From: Acidobacteriota bacterium | Lineage (GTDB): Bacteria > Acidobacteriota > Vicinamibacteria > Vicinamibacterales > UBA2999 | Length of the DNA: 64,000 nt | Reading direction: 5' to 3' | NCBI GenBank assembly: GCA_021730945.1 | Contig: JAKFYH010000029.1 | Location: forward strand, 1-64,000 | In this document: positions 11,297-18,436 of the stretch, piece after piece | How positions within the stretch are numbered: position 1 is the stretch's first letter | Layout of the letters: each line of letters starts with the position of its first letter | Translations under genes and position numbers: made by a program | Notes under the pieces: model-generated | Seen by the model: the letters and a program-made list of their open reading frames with translations, nothing else | Databases searched by the model: none | What the model was told of the DNA's origin: nothing

Positions 11297-12817
11297 ATGT
11301 CGTCCCCGCCCCGTCTTGACACCCTTGGACAATTGAAAGCCGCGGTCGCGCGCGGCGACGTGCGCCGCCGCCCCGTGCGCGATGAAGTGCGCGACAACCT
11401 GGCCGAGCGCCTCCGCCGCAAGCAAACGCTGTTTCCCGGCGTAATCGGGTACGACGAGACCGTCGTGCCGCAACTGGTCAATGCCGTGCTGGCCAAACAC
11501 CATTTCATCCTGCTCGGCCTGCGCGGCCAGGCCAAGACCCGGATCCTGCGCGCCCTCACCACCTTGCTCGACGAATGGCTGCCGGTGATTCCGGGGAGCG
11601 AGATCAACGACGATCCGATGGCTCCGCTGTCAGCATTCGGACAGGCCAAGGTCAGGGCCGAAGGCGACGACATGCCCATCCGCTGGCTGGGCCGCGATGT
11701 GCGCTATGTCGAGAAGCTGGCAACGCCCGACGTCACCATCGCCGACATGATCGGCGACATCGATCCGATCAAGGCGGCGAGGGGCGGCCTGCAACTGGGC
11801 AGCGAGCTGTCGATGCACTTCGGCCTGCTACCGCGCGCCAACCGCGGCATCTTCGCCATCAACGAACTACCCGACCTGGCCGGCAAGATCCAGGTGGGGC
11901 TGTTCAACATCCTGCAGGAAGGCGACGTCCAGATTAAGGGCTATCCCGTCCGCCTGCCGCTCGACGTGATGATCGCGTTCACCGCCAATCCGGAGGACTA
12001 CACGGCACGCGGCAAGATCATCACGCCGCTCAAGGACCGCATTGGCGCCGAGATTCGCACCCACTACATGCACAACCGCGCCGATGCGATTGCCATCACC
12101 GAACAGGAAGCCTGGGTCGAACGCGGCGGCGCCATCGAAGTGCCTCACTTCGTGCGCGAAGTGGTGGAGGAAATCGCCTTCCAGGCCCGCGGCGAACGCA
12201 AGGTCGACAAGCGCTCGGGGGTCAGCCAACGCCTGCCAATCAGCGTGCTCGAGACCACGGTGTCGAACGCCGAGCGCCGCGCCCTGGCGAGCGGCGAGAC
12301 GCCGACCGTGACCCGCGTGACCGACATTTACGCGGCGCTGCCGTCGATGACCGGCAAGTTCGAGCTGGAATACGAAGGCGAACTGAAGGGCGCCGACCAG
12401 GTGGCACGCGACCTGGTTCGTGCCGCCGTGTCGCAGGTATTCGACGGCTACGTCCGCGACAGCGACCTGAAGCCGGTAATCGAGTGGTTCGACCTCGGCG
12501 GCGCACTCAGCCTGTCCGACACCACCTCGTCGGCCGACATGGTGGCGCAGGCCAGGGGCGTGCAGGGCCTGATCGAACTGGCCCACCTCGTGGGCATCGC
12601 CCCCGACGCCGCCGTGCCGGTACTGGCTGCCGGCATCGACTTCGCCCTCGAGGGCATGTGCGCGCAGAAAAAGATTAGCCGCAGCGACGAGCGCGGTTAT
12701 TTCGGCGCCGAACCCGTCCGGCGTCCGCAGCCGCCGCAGTCGCGCACCCCGGTGTTGACGCCGGATGATGACGACGACAGTCCGACGGGCAAGAAGAAGA
12801 AACGGTATTACAACTGA
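11297..12817 (+). CDS. ChlI/MoxR-like AAA+ ATPase
   Basis: This 506-residue ATPase belongs to the helix-2-insert AAA+ clade, close to magnesium-chelatase subunit I. The P-loop is GLRGQAKT (residues 74-81). The Walker B region reads GIFAINELPDL, with Asn where ChlI has Asp. It is followed by LFNILQEGDVQIKGYPVRLP and the sensor region AFTANPEDYTARGKIITPLK. I chose the ATG at 11297, preceded by AGGA, rather than the longer open frame. The VWA-domain gene follows 66 bases downstream, which reproduces the common pairing of such ATPases with VWA proteins. No CobN/ChlH subunit or tetrapyrrole gene is nearby, so a chaperone or metal-insertion-like remodelling role is more plausible than chlorophyll synthesis. 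Confidence 0.85.
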   Translation: MSSPPRLDTLGQLKAAVARGDVRRRPVRDEVRDNLAERLRRKQTLFPGVIGYDETVVPQLVNAVLAKHHFILLGLRGQAKTRILRALTTLLDEWLPVIPGSEINDDPMAPLSAFGQAKVRAEGDDMPIRWLGRDVRYVEKLATPDVTIADMIGDIDPIKAARGGLQLGSELSMHFGLLPRANRGIFAINELPDLAGKIQVGLFNILQEGDVQIKGYPVRLPLDVMIAFTANPEDYTARGKIITPLKDRIGAEIRTHYMHNRADAIAITEQEAWVERGGAIEVPHFVREVVEEIAFQARGERKVDKRSGVSQRLPISVLETTVSNAERRALASGETPTVTRVTDIYAALPSMTGKFELEYEGELKGADQVARDLVRAAVSQVFDGYVRDSDLKPVIEWFDLGGALSLSDTTSSADMVAQARGVQGLIELAHLVGIAPDAAVPVLAAGIDFALEGMCAQKKISRSDERGYFGAEPVRRPQPPQSRTPVLTPDDDDDSPTGKKKKRYYN

Positions 12818-12876
12818 GGCGATGGCTGAAGCCATCGCCCTCCGAACGTTCGTAGAGCGACGGCTTTAGCCGTCGC
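12818..12876. repeat. Paired REP-like palindromes (BIME-like element)
   Basis: Two near-perfect hairpins occupy the gap between the ATPase and VWA genes. Hairpin A (12818-12839) has stem GGCGATGGC with a TGAA loop. Hairpin B (12857-12876) has stem GCGACGGC with a TTTA loop. Between them lies CCTCCGAACGTTCG, itself containing a 10-base palindrome at 12843-12852. Read on the opposite strand, hairpin B resembles hairpin A, so this is an inverted pair like a BIME. Related single units occur at 13513, 15472 and 61543. Confidence 0.8.
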
Positions 12877-12883
12877 TAAGACC

Positions 12884-14194
12884 ATGAAATACAAATATAC
12901 GAAGTACGTGCCCAACCTGCTCGACGACCTCGACATGGACGAGCTCATGTCGAAGTTGTCGGACCTGCTGATGTCGAGCGGGTTTGGCAACCCGCGCGAC
13001 ACCGGCGACGACAGCGACCGCACCATGCAGGCGTTGCACGATGCCATTCTCGAGGCGCTCTTTAACGGCGGCGTGCTGCCCGAGGACACGCTGGAGAAGA
13101 TGTTCGGCGACCAGGCCGAAGGCAGCGAGCAGCAGATGCGGGACCAACTCGAGCAGCTGATCCAGCAGATCATCGAGCGCATGAAAGAGTCGGGGTACAT
13201 CACCGCTCCGCCCGATCTCGACCCCGAGAAGGCGCGCCGCGCCCAGGGCGGCGGCCCCGGCGAGGGCGAGCCGGGCGAGGTGAAGTTCGAGGTCACCGAC
13301 AAGGCGCTCGATTTCCTCGGCTATCGCGCCCTGCGCGATCTGCTGGGGTCATCAGGGCATAGCAGCACGGGCCGCCACGACACCCGCGACCTGTCCACCG
13401 GCATCGAAACCAGCGGCGCGCCGAAGCCGTACGAGTTCGGCGACGTGATGAACATCGACGCCACGGCGACCATCCTGAATGCCGTTCAGCGAAACGCCGA
13501 CGAAGCTGAAGCGGCCGGGGCTGAAGCCCCGGCCCTCCAAACGTCGGTCAACAGGTCCGGCATTGATATCGACTACTCCGACCTGATGGTCGCCCAGGGC
13601 GAGTACCAGAGTTCCTGCGCCACCGTGCTGATGCTCGATTGCAGCCACAGCATGATTCTCTACGGCGAAGATCGGTTCACGCCGGCCAAGCGGGTGGCCA
13701 TGGCCCTGTCACACCTGATCAGGACCCAGTATCCCGGCGACACGCTGCACGCCGTGCTCTTCCACGACAGCGCCGAGGAGATTCCGCTGCGGGAACTGGG
13801 CCGCGTGCGCGTGGGCCCGTACTACACCAACACCCGCGAAGGCCTGAAGGTGGCGCGCCGCATTCTCGAGCGGCAACGCAAGGACATGCGGCAGATCATC
13901 ATGATCACCGACGGCAAGCCGTCGGCGCTGACCCAGGCCGACGGCAGCATTTACAAGAACCCGTTCGGCCTCGACCCGTTCGTGATCGGCGAGACCCTGT
14001 CGGAAGTATCGGCGTGCGCGAAGGCCGGGATCATGATCAACACGTTCATGCTGGCGCGCGATTACGATCTGGTGGCGTTTGTCCGCCGCGTCGCCAGGAT
14101 GTGCCGCGGCAAGGCGTACTTCACGACGCCCTACACGCTGGGGGAGTACGTGCTGATGGACTACATGGACAAGAAGACCAAGACGATTCACTGA
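12884..14194 (+). CDS. VWA-domain protein, partner of the upstream AAA+ ATPase
   Basis: The 436-residue protein has a helical, charged N-terminal half (residues 1-150, including [19 protein letters not shown]). Its C-terminal von Willebrand A domain has the metal-site motif DCSHS at about residue 252, and later TNTREGLK and [10 protein letters not shown] supply the rest of the MIDAS. Such proteins pair with MoxR/ChlI-like ATPases and act as substrate or partner binders. Residues around 205-222 ([16 protein letters not shown]) are encoded by an in-frame REP-like palindrome at 13513-13549, an insertion outside the conserved domain. The ATG at 12884 follows the REP pair and has no strong ribosome-binding site, so translation may depend on coupling. 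Confidence 0.83.
   Translation: MKYKYTKYVPNLLDDLDMDELMSKLSDLLMSSGFGNPRDTGDDSDRTMQALHDAILEALFNGGVLPEDTLEKMFGDQAEGSEQQMRDQLEQLIQQIIERMKESGYITAPPDLDPEKARRAQGGGPGEGEPGEVKFEVTDKALDFLGYRALRDLLGSSGHSSTGRHDTRDLSTGIETSGAPKPYEFGDVMNIDATATILNAVQRNADEAEAAGAEAPALQTSVNRSGIDIDYSDLMVAQGEYQSSCATVLMLDCSHSMILYGEDRFTPAKRVAMALSHLIRTQYPGDTLHAVLFHDSAEEIPLRELGRVRVGPYYTNTREGLKVARRILERQRKDMRQIIMITDGKPSALTQADGSIYKNPFGLDPFVIGETLSEVSACAKAGIMINTFMLARDYDLVAFVRRVARMCRGKAYFTTPYTLGEYVLMDYMDKKTKTIH
13513..13549 (+). repeat. REP-like palindrome embedded in frame in a coding sequence
   Basis: A 22-base palindrome (13513-13534) with arms GGCCGGGGC and loop TGAA is followed by CCTCCAAACGTCGG. It matches the intergenic unit at 12818 in loop, trailing CCTCC and the AACGT stretch. 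The element lies inside the VWA gene without breaking the frame and encodes [12 protein letters not shown], in a segment just before the VWA domain. Confidence 0.75.
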
Positions 14195-14228
14195 GCCAGT
14201 CGGGAGTCGGGAGTCGATTCACTGCCTT

Positions 14229-14870
14229 ATGTTTCCAAGTTCACTGCCAATCTTTCCGCTGCCGACGGTCGTGCTGTTTCCGAACGTCTTCCTGCCGCTG
14301 CACATCTTCGAGCCGCGCTATCGGCAGATGACGGCCGATGCCCTGGCGGGCGACCGCTTGATCGGCATGGTGTTGCTGCGGCCCGGCCACCAGGCCGACA
14401 CCACCGACGAGCGGCCACCGGTGTACGTGACGGGTTGCACGGGACTGATCACCCACGCGGAGCGGCTGGACGAGGGCCGGTTCAACCTGGTGCTCCGGGG
14501 CCTCGAGAAGTTCACCATGCACGGCGAAGAGGATCCGGCGAACGGCCGGCTCTACCGGCGGGCCCTCATCACGCCGATTGACGAAACCATGGCCGCGGCT
14601 GACCGCGGCCCCTTGAAGCAGTGCCGCCACCGGCTCGAGGAACTACTGGAGCCGATCTTCGAAGGCACCATGGCCAGCCGGTTGCCGCAGAATATGCCGG
14701 ACGAGGACCTGGTCAACGCCCTGGCGCAGTACCTGGACTTTGACCCGATCGAAAAACAGGCACTGCTGGAGCGGATGGGCCCCCTCGCCCGCTGCCGGTC
14801 GATGATCGAGTTGCTGGAGATGAAGGCGCTCTTGAAGCACGCCACCGGCGACGCCGGGATGCGGCACTGA
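14229..14870 (+). CDS. Lon N-terminal (substrate-binding) domain protein
   Basis: The 213-residue protein is a stand-alone LON-SB domain. It opens with LPIFPLPTVVLFPNVFLPLH, followed by IFEPRYRQM, the classic signature of this PUA-like domain. There is no ATPase or protease part, which is normal for this small family. In Lon the domain binds substrates; the role of stand-alone versions is not settled. The start ATG at 14229 follows the VWA gene by 34 bases, and the same transcript may include it. The C-terminal helix region (PIEKQALLERMGPLARCRSM) fits the family. Confidence 0.87.
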   Translation: MFPSSLPIFPLPTVVLFPNVFLPLHIFEPRYRQMTADALAGDRLIGMVLLRPGHQADTTDERPPVYVTGCTGLITHAERLDEGRFNLVLRGLEKFTMHGEEDPANGRLYRRALITPIDETMAAADRGPLKQCRHRLEELLEPIFEGTMASRLPQNMPDEDLVNALAQYLDFDPIEKQALLERMGPLARCRSMIELLEMKALLKHATGDAGMRH

Positions 14871-15271
14871 AGGCGCCGGCACCAGTGCATCGTACGCACC
14901 AAGGTGCCTAGGGTGCGTACGGTGCCTGGGGTGCCAAAGGGTAGGTGCCGGTGCCAGTGCGTTACAGCCCGACGGAGCTGATCGACGATCGCGTTCACCA
15001 GCGGAGCCTCATGGCGCTATCGGCCGCCGTTTGGTGCAACGCAATGTTGGCGTACCTCATGCGCGAATCGACTGGTTGCAGAATGGATGGGTCAACTGGC
15101 AATTCTCAAGCCCGCCACTGCCAGGTCGTCGCGGAAGGCTGGTCAGCACAACAGCCTCAAGCTTGCGTGAATCCTAACCTGAACCGTCTCAGCTTGGCGT
15201 GATTTCGCAGTGTTCTGCCACCAATGCCGGCCACTCGCCGTCGGGTGGAGCGCGAGCGTAGCCCGGCGGGA

Positions 15272-15322
15272 GTCGGGGCGACCGATCTTTGTTTGAACAG
15301 AGGGCATCAACAGCGCCCCGAC
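15272..15322. terminator. Stem-loop in convergent intergenic region
   Basis: A 9-base GC-rich stem, GTCGGGGCG paired with CGCCCCGAC, encloses a 33-base AT-richer loop. The outer flanks GCCCG/CGGGC can extend the stem with bulges. There is no following T-run. Its position after the convergent Lon-N and S1 genes suggests a termination or RNA-stability role. Confidence 0.35.
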
Positions 15323-15340
15323 GGGCAGGTTACTTACAGA

Positions 15341-15390
15341 CAACTCGCCGCGAAGGCACGGAGCAACCGTCGGGTCCGAGCGGCGAGTTG
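15341..15390. repeat. Perfect 11-base inverted repeat
   Basis: CAACTCGCCGC and GCGGCGAGTTG are separated by 28 bases. It lies directly next to another stem-loop and upstream of a REP-like hairpin. No family is recognised. Confidence 0.5.
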
Positions 15391-15471
15391 ACAGCCGTGC
15401 GAAGCGAGCGCGGAAGCCGATGGCGAGAGGCCTCGGTCGGCCAGCGCCCGATGGCTTCGGAAGCGACAGTC

Positions 15472-15491
15472 GGCCGCACTAAAGTGCGGCC
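15472..15491. repeat. REP-like palindrome
   Basis: A 20-base perfect palindrome has arms GGCCGCACT around TAAA-type centre AA and is followed by CCAC. It has the same core (CACTAAAGTG) as the element at 61543 and lies 12 bases from the end of the S1-domain gene, where it may act as a 3-prime-end stabiliser or terminator. Confidence 0.6.
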
Positions 15492-15503
15492 CCACTTCTG
15501 TGC

Positions 15504-16682
15504 CTACTTCTTGAGCGCGCCGCGAAGCTGATCGGCGAGCGAACCGATGCCGCCGGACGGCGCGGCGACCTGGCGCTCCCGGTACTCGCGGACTTCGTCC
15601 ACCTTCTTGCCGTCGCGAATCTCGGCGCCATCCTGAACCATGCCGACGCCGATGCGCTTCTTGTCGACGTCAATGGCGAGAATTTCGAACGGCGCGCTCT
15701 GCCCCACCGCGATCGACTGCGACCAGGCATCGGCGCGGCCGCTGGGCGCAAAGGTCGAGAAGTGCGCCAGCGCCTCGACCCCGGGCTCGAGCTCGACAAA
15801 CGCCCCGAAGTCGGCAATCCGCGTGATGCGGCCCGTCTTGACCTGCCCCACTTCGTAGCTCGACGCGGCAGCGACCCACGGGTCGGCCAGCAGTTGCTTG
15901 AGGCCGAGCGAGATGCGCTCACCGTCGTTATCGACGCGCAGGACGCGAACCGTAATCTCCTCGCCAACCTTGACGATGGACGATGGGTCGGTGACGCGCG
16001 ACCAGCCCATTTCGGACACGTGCAGCAGTCCCTGCACACCGGCGCCGAGATCGACGAACGCACCAAACTCCCGCACCGATGCCACGCGGCCGGTGATGGT
16101 CGCGCCGACGGCGAGCGAACTGCGTAGCGCCACGGCGCCGGCCTTTTGCTCGTCCTCGAGCAGGGCGCGACGGGAAACGACCAGGTTCTTGCCGCCGTCC
16201 TTGAACTCGATGATGCGAAAGCTGTAAGTGTGGCCGGCATGCTGCGCCGGGTCGGCGCTCCGCACGGTGTCGATCTGCGAGAACGGGCAGAAGCCGCGCT
16301 GGCCGGCCACCCGCACCTCGTAGCCGCCCTTCACCTCGCGCTCGACCTTGCCTTCAACCGGCAAGCCCGCGCGGAAGGCATCCTCGAGCTGCCGCAGCGA
16401 GGCCGCGCCCTTGATGCCCTTGCGCGACAAGGTGATGCCGCCCACGGTGTTGACCACGATTGCCTGGATGCGATCGCCCACCGCGAACTCGAGGTCGTTC
16501 TCGTGATCCTTCAGGTCGGCCGTCTCGATCACCGCCTCGCCCTTGCCGCCGACGTTCACCAGCGAGGTGTCCGGGCCAATCGCGACGATCGTCCCGTCGA
16601 TAGCCTGGCCCCTGGAAAAGCGCCGGGTCTTGACCGACGCTTCGAACATGGCAGCAAAATCTTCAACTTCCGGATCACTCAC
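15504..16682 (-). CDS. S1 RNA-binding domain protein (ribosomal protein S1-like)
   Basis: The protein has 392 residues from the GTG at 16682. I prefer this start over the upstream ATG because GGAGG lies 9 bases before it. It contains four S1 OB-fold repeats (about 18-85, 100-170, 183-255, 268-340). The third and fourth are most canonical, with VREFGAFVDLGAGVQGLLHV and RIADFGAFVELEPGVEALAH. S1 proteins bind single-stranded RNA on the ribosome or in mRNA turnover. Housekeeping S1 usually has five or six repeats, so this shorter form may be a paralogue or an S1-like accessory factor. It follows two DUF4159 genes with a 79-base gap. Confidence 0.87.
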   Translation of the reverse strand: MSDPEVEDFAAMFEASVKTRRFSRGQAIDGTIVAIGPDTSLVNVGGKGEAVIETADLKDHENDLEFAVGDRIQAIVVNTVGGITLSRKGIKGAASLRQLEDAFRAGLPVEGKVEREVKGGYEVRVAGQRGFCPFSQIDTVRSADPAQHAGHTYSFRIIEFKDGGKNLVVSRRALLEDEQKAGAVALRSSLAVGATITGRVASVREFGAFVDLGAGVQGLLHVSEMGWSRVTDPSSIVKVGEEITVRVLRVDNDGERISLGLKQLLADPWVAAASSYEVGQVKTGRITRIADFGAFVELEPGVEALAHFSTFAPSGRADAWSQSIAVGQSAPFEILAIDVDKKRIGVGMVQDGAEIRDGKKVDEVREYRERQVAAPSGGIGSLADQLRGALKK

Positions 16683-16761
16683 GGCGCACTCCTCCGACCA
16701 TTGTAAGGGGGACAACAGTCCATGGTACTTCGAGGCGTGGCAGGCCTTTGAGGAATCTGGA

Positions 16762-17592
16762 TCAGTGGGTCAAGCCGTACAGGACGACATCGATGCCGAC
16801 GGCATAGCCCTGGGGGGAGAAGCTGAGAAAGAACTGGGGATCCTCGGCTTCGCGCTCCCAGGCATCGGAGATGTCGGTATTGTGGGTCATCACTACCATC
16901 AACCGGCCATGTTGGTCGGCAATGCCGCGGAAGTGCGGTTCGGCGCTCAGTTCATAGCGTTCCGACGTGGTGCCGCTCCCCCGCCAGAAATTGATCGACG
17001 GGATTTGCGGCAGGTCGGCGAACTCGAACATTGTCCGCCGAATGGGGTGGTCCAGCCCCAAATCGCGGATCGGGAACTGCCCTGGCGGCAGCACCTTGCT
17101 GATCTGCGCGACCCAGTTGTCCCACGCGTATGGCCCCCAGAAATCGTCCACCCACAGGAAGCCGCCCTTCAGCAGGTAGTTGCGCAGGATTTCGGCCTCC
17201 GCATCGCTGAAGAAGGCCGTGCCGACGTCGGTGGCGTCCAGGAACGGGCACTGGAACAGCAGCGGATCGGCAATCCGCAGGGTGAAGTGGCTGGGACGTC
17301 CGTCGGGTTGGCGGCTGATCGTGACCTTGGTCAACTCGGCGAGGCGGGTGCTGAAATTGATGTCGGCATCCCAATAGTCGGTCGACCATCCCGAGCCGCC
17401 GGCCTCGCGGCGATCGCTGGTGTACATCAGTCGGCAGAAGTTGAACCCGCCATCGAAACCGGTCGCGGTCGGGTAGCGCGGCGGGTACCGGCCGCCGCCG
17501 CGGCCGCGGAAGCCGCCCCACTGCTCCTGCGCCGAGGCCACACTGGCGGCCAGGATGAGGGCGACGACAAAGGCGCGAACCAGGCGAGTCAT
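16762..17592 (-). CDS. DUF4159 secreted protein (copy 1)
   Basis: The 276-residue protein has an N-terminal signal peptide (RAFVVALILAASVASAQ, cleavage near residue 21) and a Gly/Arg-rich stretch GGFRGRGGGRYPPR. A DUF4159 domain follows from about residue 45 to the end. Family landmarks are FCRLMYTSDR, KGGFLWVDDFWGPYAW, MTHNTDISDAWERE and a C-terminal Gly-Tyr-Ala segment. The fold resembles class I glutamine-amidotransferase-like (ThuA-like) domains, but catalytic residues are not evident. The gene begins one base after the neighbouring paralogue at 17594, so it is the last DUF4159 gene of the MoxR/DUF58/DUF4175 operon. Function unknown; periplasmic. Confidence 0.85.
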   Translation of the reverse strand: MTRLVRAFVVALILAASVASAQEQWGGFRGRGGGRYPPRYPTATGFDGGFNFCRLMYTSDRREAGGSGWSTDYWDADINFSTRLAELTKVTISRQPDGRPSHFTLRIADPLLFQCPFLDATDVGTAFFSDAEAEILRNYLLKGGFLWVDDFWGPYAWDNWVAQISKVLPPGQFPIRDLGLDHPIRRTMFEFADLPQIPSINFWRGSGTTSERYELSAEPHFRGIADQHGRLMVVMTHNTDISDAWEREAEDPQFFLSFSPQGYAVGIDVVLYGLTH

Positions 17593-17593
17593 C

Positions 17594-18436
17594 TCAGTGC
17601 GTCATCGCGTAGAGCAGCGAGTTGAGCCCGACCGCGTAGCCGTTGGGCGAGAACTGGAAGAAGTATCGCGGGTCTTCGCCTTCCCGTTCCCACGAATCGG
17701 CGATGTCGGTGTTGTGGGTCATCAGCACCATGACGCGGTCGTGGGCGTCGGTGATCGCCGCCATGTGCGCGCCGGCACTGTCGTCGCCCATCTCGGAAGT
17801 CTCGCCGCCGCTGCCGCGCCAGAAGTTGATCGACGGCACTTGCGGAATCTCCGCGACCGGAAACAGCGTGCGGAAAATGGCGTGGTCGGGCGGCAGGTCC
17901 TTGATCGGAAACTGGCCCGGCGGCAGCACCTTGGCAATTTCACTGGCGAACGATTCCCAGGCGTAGGTGCCCCAGAAGTCGTCCACCCACAGGAAGCCGC
18001 CCTTGTCGAGATATTCGCGCAGGCGCGTGGCGTCATCGACCGAGAACCCCGCGCTGCCGGGGTCGGAGGCAATCACAATCGGGCACTGAAACAGCGCATC
18101 GTCGGTGGGCCGCACGACCAGGTGCACCGGCTGGCGGGCGCCGTCGAAGGCCACCGTGGTCTTGGTCAATTCGGAGAGACGGATCGACAGGTTGATCTCG
18201 GCGTAGGGATAATCGGTGCCCCATCCCATGCCGAGATTCTGCTGGCGCACCTGGGTGTACATCAACCGGCAGATGTGGAACTTGCCGTCGCGGTCGGCGT
18301 CGGTCGCCAGGCGCGGCGGCGCACCCGACTCGCTGCCAAACCGGCCACGACCACCGCGGAACCCGCGCTGCGCCTCTGCCAGCGAACCGGCCAGCAGAAA
18401 GGCAACGACCAGGGCCGCGGTTAGGCGACGGGTCAT
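17594..18436 (-). CDS. DUF4159 secreted protein (copy 2)
   Basis: The 280-residue protein has a signal peptide (LTAALVVAFLLAGSLAEAQ), an FRGGRGRFG linker and a DUF4159 domain. It shares the landmarks ICRLMYTQVR, KGGFLWVDDFWGTYAWE and LMTHNTDIADSWERE with the next gene downstream, and the two look like a tandem duplication. Its start overlaps the stop of the DUF4175 gene by 4 bases (ATGA), which indicates translational coupling. The tight coupling to a large membrane-anchored coiled-coil protein suggests the two act together in the periplasm. No enzymatic residues can be assigned. Confidence 0.86.
   Translation of the reverse strand: MTRRLTAALVVAFLLAGSLAEAQRGFRGGRGRFGSESGAPPRLATDADRDGKFHICRLMYTQVRQQNLGMGWGTDYPYAEINLSIRLSELTKTTVAFDGARQPVHLVVRPTDDALFQCPIVIASDPGSAGFSVDDATRLREYLDKGGFLWVDDFWGTYAWESFASEIAKVLPPGQFPIKDLPPDHAIFRTLFPVAEIPQVPSINFWRGSGGETSEMGDDSAGAHMAAITDAHDRVMVLMTHNTDIADSWEREGEDPRYFFQFSPNGYAVGLNSLLYAMTH

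Larger units (their letters stand above)
14871..15503. other. Gene-free region with GGTGCC repeats and several hairpins
   Basis: No credible gene is seen in these 633 bases. The left end (14873-14960) is a loose array of GGTGCC/GTGCGTAC motifs. The right half contains an inverted repeat GTCGGGGCG (15272-15280) / CGCCCCGAC (15314-15322), a perfect 11-base inverted repeat CAACTCGCCGC (15341-15351) / GCGGCGAGTTG (15380-15390), and a REP-like hairpin with stem GGCCGCACT (15472-15491). It separates a plus-strand gene from a minus-strand gene, so terminators for both are expected here. A structured non-coding RNA is possible, but nothing identifies one. Confidence 0.55.

Noticed and set aside
11297-14194. 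Magnesium chelatase for chlorophyll synthesis
   Set aside because: There is no large subunit H and no tetrapyrrole genes in the window. Pairs of this kind are common in non-phototrophs.
15000-15400. Integron attC sites
   Set aside because: Inverted repeats are present, but the conserved GTTRRRY/RYYYAAC core sites are not, and no integrase is near.
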